Positions 6,879 through 13,143 of a stretch of 14,137 bases of DNA are shown here, piece after piece. The translations under genes and the position numbers were made by a program. The stretch is taken from NCBI GenBank assembly GCA_964386925.1, contig CAYLUU010000060.1, positions 1-14,137 on the forward strand, given 5' to 3'. The notes under the pieces were generated by a model, which ran no database searches, was not told the origin of the DNA, and saw nothing but the letters and a program-made list of their open reading frames with translations. Origin of the DNA: CAG-791 sp964386925 (GTDB lineage Bacteria; Bacillota; Clostridia; Lachnospirales; Lachnospiraceae). Each line of letters begins with the position of its first letter. Position 1 is the stretch's first letter.

Positions 6879-8069
6879 TCACTTCGCGTACTCTGTCTCC
6901 ACGAACCTGCGGATCACCGGCAGGGCGCGCTGCACCTTCTCGGTGTCAATGCAATAGGCAACGCGGAAATATCCCGGTGCATCAAAGCCTTCGCACGGAA
7001 CGAACACAAGATCATACTTCAGTGCCTTTTTGCAAAAGGCAACTGCATCCGCCTCCAGAGCCTTCGGCATAATATAGAAGGTTCCGTTCGGGCGCTGCAC
7101 TTCAAAGCCCAGCTCCCGGAAACAATCATACAGCAGGTTCATGTTGGTCTCATAAACAGACAAATCTGCCGTATCGTCCACCGCCTCTGCCACTGCCAGC
7201 TGGATCAGAGACGACGGACAGTTGTGACCGATTCCTCTGGAAATCTGTCCGCACATCGGCACAATATCCTCAGCATGCTCGCAATTCGGATGAACCGCCA
7301 CATAGCCGATTCGCTCTCCCGGCACTGAAAGCGATTTGGAAAATGAATAGCAAGTCAGCGTATTGTCATAATACTTGGCAGGGTACGGAATCTCCCGCCC
7401 GTCGAAGGCGATTTCCCGGTAGGGTTCATCTGAAATCAGGAAGATCGTATACCCCAGCTCCTGTGATTTGCGCTTCAGAAGTTCTGCAAGCTGCTCCAGC
7501 GTTTCTTCTGAGTAGGCAACACCCGAAGGGTTGTTCGGCGAATTGATGAGCAGTGCGGCCACCCCCGGCACCAGCATCTCCTCCAGTGCCTCAAAATTAA
7601 TCTGAAAGTCCGAAAATCTAGCCGGAATGACCTCAATCTGTGCTCCCGTATCGTTGATATACGGAACATACTCAGGGAAGAAGGGTGCTTGTACCAGAAT
7701 CTTGTCGCCCGGCTTGGAGACAACGCGAAGTGCATGGGCAATGGCGCCCGCACAGCCTGACGCAGGGAAAATATGTCCCGCCTTGTACGTCATGCCAAAG
7801 CGCCGGTTTAAGGACGCTGCCAACTTCTCCTTCACCTCCGGAATGCCAAGGCTAGGGCTATAGCCGTGCAGTTTTACCGGCTCCTGGGTCTGAAGCATCC
7901 GAATGGCTCCGTCCGTAAAACTCACCGGCGCCGGAACCGACGGATTGCCAAGGCTGAAATCAAATACATTCTCATACCCGATTTCCTTGCCCCTTGCCGT
8001 CGCATATTCGGCCAGCTCACGAATCACCGATTTATGCCCCAACATACCCAGATAATGTTCGTTGATCAT
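6879..8069 (-). CDS. Pyridoxal phosphate-dependent aminotransferase (class I/II, AspC-like)
   Basis: A 396-residue fold-type I aminotransferase. Visible PLP-site features are SPNNPSG with N180 of the NNP(S/T)G element, SDEPY with D214 and Y217, the Schiff-base lysine K245 in YSFSKSLS, and R369 in GYFRVAYC, equivalent to the Arg that binds the substrate carboxylate. The family moves amino groups between amino acids (often Asp, aromatic or branched) and 2-oxoglutarate. The exact substrate cannot be read from sequence. The start is the ATG at 8069 with AGGG 8 nt upstream. An in-frame GTG at 8111 would add a charged, non-homologous stretch that overlaps the ribosome binding site. It is followed closely by uppP. 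No convincing promoter is visible in the 105-nt gap upstream; a TATATT at a plausible position lacks a -35. Confidence 0.93.
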   Translation of the reverse strand: MINEHYLGMLGHKSVIRELAEYATARGKEIGYENVFDFSLGNPSVPAPVSFTDGAIRMLQTQEPVKLHGYSPSLGIPEVKEKLAASLNRRFGMTYKAGHIFPASGCAGAIAHALRVVSKPGDKILVQAPFFPEYVPYINDTGAQIEVIPARFSDFQINFEALEEMLVPGVAALLINSPNNPSGVAYSEETLEQLAELLKRKSQELGYTIFLISDEPYREIAFDGREIPYPAKYYDNTLTCYSFSKSLSVPGERIGYVAVHPNCEHAEDIVPMCGQISRGIGHNCPSSLIQLAVAEAVDDTADLSVYETNMNLLYDCFRELGFEVQRPNGTFYIMPKALEADAVAFCKKALKYDLVFVPCEGFDAPGYFRVAYCIDTEKVQRALPVIRRFVETEYAK

Positions 8070-8174
8070 CTTCCGTTCCCTTCTTTCCTTCTGCTCACGC
8101 GTTATTCTCACCGAATATAATCCGCATATCTATTCAGCACCCGCATCTCGAATTCGATACTCGAACACACACAC

Positions 8175-9206
8175 TTATGTAGCTTCGCCTGACTGCGAGT
8201 TGTTACTATTCAGATCCAGACTCCACCGCTGCATTTGTCCTGTAGTCAAGCTCTCCTTTCGGAGGTCTATTCTGCGCATTGCTCCAGGCAGTGCATTCTC
8301 CTTTTCCTGCTTATTCGCTTCCATCTGAAACCCAAGCCCTTCTGCCAACGCTTCAGACGCTGTATTCGCTTTCTCCGTATACAGCAGCACCTTCGTCATT
8401 CCAAGTTCATCCCTTGCAAAATCGAGCACAGCCCTTCCGGCCTCCGTTCCCAATCCTTGGTTCCGGTAATCCGCTCGGACAAGATACCCGAATTCCGGGC
8501 CTTCATCGCCTCTCTCGCAGGGTGCAAAGCCGATCCTGCCGATCAGTTCGCCGCTCCCTCGGTCAAACATCCCCCACATGCCGTACCCGTAGAATCCATA
8601 CACCTTCTCTGCATATGCCTTCAGAATGTCTCGTTCTTTATCCCGATCTTCCGATGGCGGCTCCAGAAACCGACATGCTGTCCCATCATACAGTTTATAG
8701 AGACTATCCAGATCGTCCGGACCCATCTCGCGAATCTCCAGGCGCTCGGTTACCGTGATGGTCCACGGGATCCCGGCAAGCCGCTGGTATATTTTCACAT
8801 AGGAGTCTGCATCCACCTCCTGCGGCTGCATCAGGATATACGGAACACCGGTGAACGATTCCCCAGAATTGCCGGCATGGAGATATCCTGCAGTCAAAAA
8901 TCCGCGGCGCTGCAGGGCACAGCAAATCTTCGAAGCATCTGTTAGATAAAGAACGCCTGTATCCTTCTGTCCATCGCCGTCATCATACACGTTGTCCTTT
9001 GCATCCAGCAGCCCTGTTTCTTCATTCCAGAGAACCTCCGAAACGGCAATGCCGGCTGCCCCCAGGCTTTTCCTTGTCTCCTCAACTTCCCGCCTTCTCT
9101 CTTCCGAAGCATAAGGCGGATGCAAGGCGAACACAATTCTGCGCACGGTATTCCTGAATATTACATTGTCCGGTACGCCTTCGAATACATTCCTCTCTGC
9201 ATTCAT
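8175..9206 (-). CDS. Two-domain GNAT family N-acetyltransferase
   Basis: A 343-residue protein. The C-terminal half (about 152-300) is a GNAT acetyltransferase, beginning ERLEIREMGPDDLDSLY and carrying the acetyl-CoA motif RNQGLGTEA at 248-256, followed by ANTASEALAEGLGFQ. The N-terminal half (about 1-150) is not a standard part of GNAT enzymes. It contains LYLTDASKICCALQRRGF and VPYILMQP, suggestive of a degenerate HAD-like or Rossmann-type fold, as in some clostridial GNAT proteins; this is a guess. The acceptor substrate is unknown. The 9206 ATG lacks a clear ribosome binding site, unlike its neighbours, and the region before it is AT-rich. About 30 residues at the C-terminus look non-conserved. 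Its stop lies 105 nt before the aminotransferase. Confidence 0.85.
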   Translation of the reverse strand: MNAERNVFEGVPDNVIFRNTVRRIVFALHPPYASEERRREVEETRKSLGAAGIAVSEVLWNEETGLLDAKDNVYDDGDGQKDTGVLYLTDASKICCALQRRGFLTAGYLHAGNSGESFTGVPYILMQPQEVDADSYVKIYQRLAGIPWTITVTERLEIREMGPDDLDSLYKLYDGTACRFLEPPSEDRDKERDILKAYAEKVYGFYGYGMWGMFDRGSGELIGRIGFAPCERGDEGPEFGYLVRADYRNQGLGTEAGRAVLDFARDELGMTKVLLYTEKANTASEALAEGLGFQMEANKQEKENALPGAMRRIDLRKESLTTGQMQRWSLDLNSNNSQSGEAT

Positions 9207-9271
9207 ATATTGTTCATATTTTATTCAACGAGACTTCAACAAACGCCCATCTTTCGGACACGTTTTCCCCG

Positions 9272-9372
9272 TATAGTCTTAATCATAGAAGCAAGCCAAC
9301 AGCACAAAAACTTTTTCATAATTGCCGGGAGCCGCAAGGTTTCCGGCATCCTCCCTTTTCTGGGGCTTTTTC
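9272..9372 (+). ncRNA. Candidate small RNA or convergent terminator opposite the ABC operon 3' end
   Basis: On the plus strand, bases 9323-9348 form an 11-bp stem (TGCCGGGAGCC with GGTTTCCGGCA) closed by a GCAA tetraloop. Two of its pairs are G-U only in plus-strand RNA and become A-C mismatches in minus-strand RNA. A -10-like TATAGT lies at 9272-9277, and T runs (CCCTTTTCT, GGGGCTTTTTC) follow the hairpin. AAGCC at 9293-9297 could pair with GGCTT at 9364-9368 to enclose the whole. No good -35 box is seen. It could equally be just the terminator region of the ATPase operon. Confidence 0.3.
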
Positions 9373-10197
9373 TTATTTCGACAACAGAATCCGGTCATTG
9401 TCCAGCTTCTGACCTGCACCTTCCGCGAAGCGGTTCAGCAGTGCATCTACTGTCATATTCTGCCGCTCTTCGCCCTGTACATCCAGCACAATGTGTCCAT
9501 TGTCCATCATCAGGGTTCGATTGCCCAGTTCCAGCGCCTGGTGCATGTTATGTGTCACCATGAGGCAGGTGATCTTCCGTTCCGCAATGATATCGCGGGT
9601 CAGCTTCAAAACCTTTTCCGCTGTTCCGGGATCCAGCGCCGCCGTATGCTCATCCAGCAGGAGGAGCTTCGGCGTTACCACGGTTGCCATGAGCAGCGTT
9701 AACGCCTGGCGCTGTCCGCCAGACAGAAGGCCCACCGGATGCTCCATCCGATCCTCCAGTCCCATGTGCAGCTGTGACAGCTGCTCGCGGAACAATTCCT
9801 TCTCCTTCCGACTGATACGGGAGAAATCCTGTGACAGACGTCCCCAGAAGGACTGCTGTGTTCCGGAGGCTCTCAGATAGGCTACAGACAGATTCTCCTC
9901 TATGGTCATATGCGGTGCCGTCCCCATCAGCGGATCCTGGAACAGGCGGCCGATGAACTGGCTCCGCCGATGCTCCTGCAGGAAGGTGATGTCCATGCCA
10001 TCCAGCTCAATATAACCCTCATCCGTGATAAAGGATCCTGCAATGGCATTGAACAGTGTAGATTTTCCGGCTCCGTTGGAGCCCACGATGGATGCAAAAT
10101 CACCATCCTTCAATTCCAGGCTGACATGATCCAGCGCCTTCTTCTCATTGATGGTCCCAGGATAAAAGGTTTTGGAAATCTGCTCGAGTTTAAGCAT
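9373..10197 (-). CDS. ABC transporter ATP-binding protein (TrpXYZ-type amino-acid importer)
   Basis: A complete 274-residue ABC ATPase. Motifs: Walker A GSNGAGKST at 39-47, Q-loop LFQDP at about 85-89, signature LSGGQ at 158-162, Walker B LLLLDE at 178-183, and the H-switch His at 216 in VTHN. A D-loop (ALDP) follows. Energises import through the permease encoded immediately upstream. The start is the ATG at 10197 with AAGGAGG 6 nt upstream. It overlaps the last 8 nt of the permease gene, so the two are translationally coupled. The longer ORF to 10299 is rejected because its extra residues are the permease tail read in another frame. This ATPase type accompanies ABC_sub_bind (COG2984) binding proteins. 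In some streptococci and clostridia such systems are predicted tryptophan or tyrosine importers. Confidence 0.95.
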   Translation of the reverse strand: MLKLEQISKTFYPGTINEKKALDHVSLELKDGDFASIVGSNGAGKSTLFNAIAGSFITDEGYIELDGMDITFLQEHRRSQFIGRLFQDPLMGTAPHMTIEENLSVAYLRASGTQQSFWGRLSQDFSRISRKEKELFREQLSQLHMGLEDRMEHPVGLLSGGQRQALTLLMATVVTPKLLLLDEHTAALDPGTAEKVLKLTRDIIAERKITCLMVTHNMHQALELGNRTLMMDNGHIVLDVQGEERQNMTVDALLNRFAEGAGQKLDNDRILLSK

Positions 10198-11146
10198 TCT
10201 GATCCTCCTTCCTGGCCGCAATTGCAGCCTTGCGCGCCTGCATGGCCGCAGTTTTTTTCTTCTTGTTCTGCAGCATTTCCCTGGCTGCGGGTGCAGCAAT
10301 CGCCACTGCTACGATCAGCGCCGAGACCAGCTTGAAGGCCTGTGTCGGAACATTCAGCCGCAGTGCCAGCGCAATGATAAAGCGATAAATAATGGAGCCG
10401 ATGACAACGCCCATAATTCTCGTCATCATACGTCTCCTGCCGAACAGGGTCTGACCGATAATCAGGGACGCCAGCGCAATGGTTACCATTCCGGTTCCCA
10501 TGTTGATCTCTGCATTCTTGTTGTACTGTCCGATCAGGCAGCCGGCAAGACCCGTCAGTGAGTTGGACAGGCAAAGACCAACCGTAATGGTAAAGGACGG
10601 ATTGATGGAGCTGGCCCGAACCATGGCAATGCTGTCTCCGGTTGCACGAATCGACAGGCCCAGTCTGGTTCCCAGAAACCGGAATACCAGGATACAGAGC
10701 ATCTCCGTCAGAATGAGCAGCAGGATGGACCTGCTCCAGGTGGTCCAGAAGCTGCTGCCATTCAGGCCCTTGAACAGGTCGAAGATGGTTTGGGTTCCGA
10801 CAATGTTCAGGCTGGTTTTCATATTCATCACCATCAGGTTGACGGTGTACAGGCCGGTATTCACGATGATCCCCGCAAGGATACTGGGCACGCCGAACCG
10901 GGTCTGCAGGAGTGCCGTGACGTAGCCAGAGCAGGCACCGGCCAGCATGGCCGCAGGAAGTGCCAGAATCGGATGTCCCGCAATGGTCACCCCCACGCCC
11001 ACCGCGGCACCTAACATGTAGCAGCCATCGGTCGACAGGTCGCAGATGTCCAGAATACTGAAGCTGATAAACAAGGACAGCGCCACCAGTCCATAAATGA
11101 GGCCGTTGTCCAATGCTGTCTGAATGATTGCGTATGACACAGTCAT
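10190..11146 (-). CDS. ABC transporter permease (BPD_transp_2/LivH-like, TrpXYZ-type)
   Basis: A 318-residue inner-membrane permease with about eight to nine hydrophobic segments. It has the RATGDSIAMVRASSIN cytoplasmic loop typical of branched-chain-type permeases, which contacts the ATPase. The last 30 residues are strongly basic (KKKKTAAMQARKAAIAARK). The start is uncertain. The ATG at 11146 is only 2 nt from an AGGGGG ribosome binding site (11149-11154), whereas an in-frame GTG two codons later (11140) has ideal 8-nt spacing and may be used instead. The gene is separated from its binding-protein gene by an unusual 380 nt with a structured RNA and terminator-like hairpin, and overlaps the ATPase gene by 8 nt. 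With its neighbours it forms an importer, probably for an aromatic amino acid; the substrate is inferred from family only. Confidence 0.93.
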   Translation of the reverse strand: MTVSYAIIQTALDNGLIYGLVALSLFISFSILDICDLSTDGCYMLGAAVGVGVTIAGHPILALPAAMLAGACSGYVTALLQTRFGVPSILAGIIVNTGLYTVNLMVMNMKTSLNIVGTQTIFDLFKGLNGSSFWTTWSRSILLLILTEMLCILVFRFLGTRLGLSIRATGDSIAMVRASSINPSFTITVGLCLSNSLTGLAGCLIGQYNKNAEINMGTGMVTIALASLIIGQTLFGRRRMMTRIMGVVIGSIIYRFIIALALRLNVPTQAFKLVSALIVAVAIAAPAAREMLQNKKKKTAAMQARKAAIAARKEDQNA

Positions 11147-11165
11147 TTCCCCCTAAATCAAAAGA

Positions 11166-11191
11166 TGCAGGTCTTTTTGCAAAGACCTGCA
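11166..11191 (-). terminator. Terminator or attenuator hairpin just before the permease gene
   Basis: The minus strand has an 11-bp perfect stem, TGCAGGTCTTT with AAAGACCTGCA, around a GCAA tetraloop, then TCTTTTGATTT. It ends about 20 nt before the permease start and lies within the transporter operon. It therefore probably terminates only part of the transcripts, or is controlled by the structured RNA upstream. Expressing the binding protein above the membrane parts is a common need of ABC importers. Confidence 0.75.
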
Positions 11192-11210
11192 CCCCATTTT
11201 AAACCATGTT

Positions 11211-11245
11211 ACTCTGTTTGGCACCTGCCACATTTCAATGAGAGT
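11211..11245 (-). other. Additional stem-loop between the structured RNA and the terminator hairpin
   Basis: On the minus strand ACTCT (11245-11241) pairs with AGAGT (11215-11211). Inside is a small GGC-AGGT-GCC hairpin. It fills the space between the long-range stem and the terminator-like hairpin, making the whole intergenic region nearly continuously foldable. The stem is short, so this is weak on its own. Confidence 0.3.
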
Positions 11246-11276
11246 TATCCCCCCGCAAGCGCTGCGTAGTATATCT

Positions 11277-11502
11277 GCGGTAGAGCAACAGGGATGCGCG
11301 TCGCTGGGCCCTGCGGCTTTCTGAGGGTACAAATATCTCACCACCACAGAGCGGCAAAACAGCGCTGGGGTTGGCTCACCCATGCGTAATGCTTTCCTTT
11401 ACTTCGCATTCTTCTCTGTACACAGCCGCTCAACCAACCGGGATTTCGTCCCTTTACGTGGGCCGCATGGTCGCGCCTGCACACACCCTGCCGCTCTACC
11501 GC
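11277..11502 (-). ncRNA. Candidate structured RNA between binding-protein and permease genes
   Basis: Within the 380-nt gap 11147-11526, minus-strand bases 11502-11486 pair with 11293-11277 over 17 continuous bp with two G-U wobbles. After a one-base bulge (11294), six more pairs follow (11485-11480 with 11300-11295), two of them U-G. All four wobbles are G-U only on the minus strand. Inside are further nested helices: 11464-11460/11311-11307, hairpin 11452-11449/11443-11440, 11439-11432/11376-11369 (8 bp), and hairpin 11409-11399/11389-11382 with a 3-nt bulge. A 7-bp match GAGCGGC (11431-11425) to GCCGCTC (11355-11349) could form an alternative or pseudoknot pairing. I recognise none of the common RNAs (RNase P, tmRNA, SRP, T-box, standard riboswitches). 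It could be a cis-regulator or a separate RNA. Confidence 0.55.
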
Positions 11503-11526
11503 CACTAAGCTGCATTGGTCAGCACA

Positions 11527-12648
11527 TCAATTCTCAAAATTCTCTGCGGTTGTGGTCTCTACGATCTCCGAGCAGTAAGGCTGGAATGCCTCCTCGGTTG
11601 CCTGCAGATCATAGCCAAGGCGCTCTGCAGTTTCCGTGTTGATGGTGGCAATTCCGTTTCCAAGCGTTACTACAGCATAATCTGCCGGGCTCTGGCCTTC
11701 CACCAGAATGTTGGCTACCATATCCGCAGTCTCTGTTCCCAGATCTGCGTAGTTGATTCCAAAGCCCAGGAATGCACCGTTCAGTGCGAAAGAATCTGCT
11801 CCGGTATAGTGCGGAATTCCCGCATCTGCCAGCTTGTCATAGATGGAAAGCTCTGCGCTCATAACGGTATTATCCGTAGGCGTGAAGATCGCGTCTACGC
11901 CGGCGGCGATCAGAGCATCGACTGCCTGGCTCACTTCCGATGTGTTGGTTCCTGTCTTCTCTACATATTCCACGCCCTTCTCATCCAGGAATGCCTTTGC
12001 ATCCGCGATGGCCTGTGTGGATGAATCCTCGCTGGTGGAATACAGGAGTCCGATCTTCGATGCGTCCGGATCCTGTGCGAAAATCAGGTTCATGATGGCT
12101 TCTGTATTCAGTGCATCACTGGTTCCTGTGATATTGCCGCCGGGCTCATCCATGGAGGATACAAGGCCCGCGCCCACCGGATCCGTTACTGCTGAGAAGA
12201 TGATCGGCGTATCGGTTCCTTCAAAGGTAGACTGTGCCGTCAGTGCCGTAGGTGTTGCTACGCAGACAACTGCATCCACGGCATCGTCCTTGAGCTGCGC
12301 CAGTCCCTGACTGATGATCGTGGAATCTCCCTGGCCGTTGATGAAGTAGTCTTCATACTCGAAGGTAACTCCCAGCTCTTCGGCCTTAGCATCCAGCTCC
12401 TTCTCCACGTACTCTGTGATCTGGTTCAGAGATGCATGATCCATGTACTGCACGATGCCGACCTTGTAGCTTGCACCTTCTGCGGTCTCGGCAGCTGCAT
12501 CCGTTGTTTCTGCCGCCGCATCCGTTGTCTCTGCCGCAGCGTCTTCCGTACCTGCGGTGTCTGCCGTGCTCGATGAAGAGCCGCAGCCCGCCAGCAGAGT
12601 CCCTGCCATGCAGGCAGCCATTGCCATTGCCATCAGTTTGTTTTTCAT
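11527..12648 (-). CDS. ABC transporter substrate-binding lipoprotein (TrpX-like, ABC_sub_bind family)
   Basis: A 373-residue secreted lipoprotein. Residues 1-22 form a lipoprotein signal peptide with lipobox LAGC, lipidated at C22. Residues about 23-58 are a low-complexity linker with nearly three copies of DAAAETT, encoded by a 21-bp tandem repeat (about 12491-12532). The type I periplasmic-binding fold follows, beginning YKVGIVQYMDHASLNQI and including DPVGAGLV and EPGGNITGTSD, both typical of the ABC_sub_bind family (COG2984). Members are predicted to bind tryptophan or tyrosine, but the ligand is not readable here. The start is the ATG at 12648 with GGAGG 5 nt upstream; an in-frame codon 12 residues earlier would overlap that site. 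First gene of the transporter operon, behind a 199-nt hairpin-rich leader. Confidence 0.95.
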   Translation of the reverse strand: MKNKLMAMAMAACMAGTLLAGCGSSSSTADTAGTEDAAAETTDAAAETTDAAAETAEGASYKVGIVQYMDHASLNQITEYVEKELDAKAEELGVTFEYEDYFINGQGDSTIISQGLAQLKDDAVDAVVCVATPTALTAQSTFEGTDTPIIFSAVTDPVGAGLVSSMDEPGGNITGTSDALNTEAIMNLIFAQDPDASKIGLLYSTSEDSSTQAIADAKAFLDEKGVEYVEKTGTNTSEVSQAVDALIAAGVDAIFTPTDNTVMSAELSIYDKLADAGIPHYTGADSFALNGAFLGFGINYADLGTETADMVANILVEGQSPADYAVVTLGNGIATINTETAERLGYDLQATEEAFQPYCSEIVETTTAENFEN

Positions 12649-12704
12649 AATCTCCTCCTTATAAAAACATCTATACGACGCCAATTACTTTTTATTTGTG
12701 ATGA

Positions 12705-12722
12705 TGCCTGCACAAGCAGGCA
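12705..12722 (-). promoter_or_regulatory. Leader hairpin nearest the binding-protein gene
   Basis: The minus strand forms TGCCTGC-TTGT-GCAGGCA, a 7-bp perfect stem with a 4-nt loop, about 57 nt before the start codon. No U tract follows. Its two arms are also complementary to the arms of the hairpin at 12792-12825, so alternative folds are possible. Confidence 0.45.
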
Positions 12723-12737
12723 GGGTAGTTTTATCAC

Positions 12738-12774
12738 CCACATCGAGAATTTGTGTTATAAATCCTCGATGCGA
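12738..12774 (-). promoter_or_regulatory. Long leader stem-loop upstream of the transporter operon
   Basis: On the minus strand 12774-12760 pairs with 12752-12738 over 15 continuous pairs around a 7-nt loop (AUAACAC). Three pairs are G-U wobbles that exist only in minus-strand RNA, supporting transcription toward the binding-protein gene. It is not followed by a U tract, so it is not a simple terminator. Role unknown. Confidence 0.5.
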
Positions 12775-12791
12775 CCGGCACAGAACAGATA

Positions 12792-12825
12792 CAGGCAATG
12801 ACATCTTCTGTGACGTCATTGCCTG
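12792..12825 (-). terminator. Hairpin after the Crh-like gene, possible terminator
   Basis: An 11-bp perfect stem, CAGGCAATGAC with GTCATTGCCTG, encloses a 12-nt loop, about 22 nt after the stop of the Crh-like gene. In the gene's direction the following bases (TATCTGTTCTG) are a poor U tract. On the plus strand CATTTTTCC follows. It may be a weak or bidirectional terminator, or the first element of the transporter leader. Confidence 0.5.
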
Positions 12826-12847
12826 CATTTTTCCTCTGTCTGTAAAT

Positions 12848-13105
12848 TTATTTTGCCGCTGTGATGAATGACTCGATGTCCTGAATCGCAGCCTCTTCAT
12901 CAGCGCCATCTGCGGAAACGGTCATCTCATCGCCGTTGTCGAGTTCCAGAGACATCATACCCATGATGCTCTTGGCATTTACGCGCTTCGTTCCCAGCTC
13001 AATGTAGATCCGGCTGTCGTACTTGCTCGCAACCTGCACAAGCTCCGCGATGGGTCTGGCCTCCAATCCATCCTTTAAGGTAATCGTCATTGATTTTTTC
13101 GTCAT
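12848..13105 (-). CDS. crh: Crh-like HPr-family protein lacking the catalytic histidine
   Basis: An 85-residue HPr fold protein. HPr proteins have GLHARPA around the phosphorylated His15. Here the motif is GLEARPI, with Glu at exactly position 15 (codon GAG at 13063-13061). Ser46 in VNAKSIMG, the site phosphorylated by HPr kinase, is intact. Bacillus Crh likewise lacks His15 (it has Gln) while keeping Ser46, and its gene follows whiA (yvcL), as here. The protein therefore cannot pass phosphate from Enzyme I to sugar PTS transporters. It more likely acts as a Ser46-phosphorylated regulator or CcpA partner. The start has GGAGG 8 nt upstream. It lies 38 nt after whiA, with no terminator between. 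The role is inferred from residues and gene order; it may differ from Bacillus Crh. Confidence 0.85.
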   Translation of the reverse strand: MTKKSMTITLKDGLEARPIAELVQVASKYDSRIYIELGTKRVNAKSIMGMMSLELDNGDEMTVSADGADEEAAIQDIESFITAAK

Positions 13106-13143
13106 AATAGCATCCTCCTCAGAACTTCACCCATCCGCGCCCT

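Noticed and set aside
10110..11192. 360-codon minus-strand frame overlapping the permease gene
   Set aside because: The permease frame has clear membrane segments and a family loop motif. This alternative frame is Arg/Gly/His-rich and meaningless.
11276..11503. MITE with 17-bp terminal inverted repeats
   Set aside because: No target-site duplication flanks the arms, and the two arm differences are both G-U compatible, favouring an RNA stem. A genome-wide repeat search would settle it.
11493..11510. tRNA-like D-arm (GCTTAGTGG, GGTAGAGC) on the minus strand
   Set aside because: No matching acceptor, anticodon or T arm follows at tRNA spacing. The GGTAGAGC bases are instead part of the 17-bp long-range stem.
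11382..11642. Small plus-strand or minus-strand proteins in the 11147-11526 gap
   Set aside because: The open frames lack ribosome binding sites and show Arg/Cys/His-rich composition typical of non-coding GC-rich sequence.
12649..12847. T-box leader for an aromatic amino-acid transporter
   Set aside because: The conserved T-box antiterminator sequence (UGGN-ACCGCG type) and the stem I motifs are absent.
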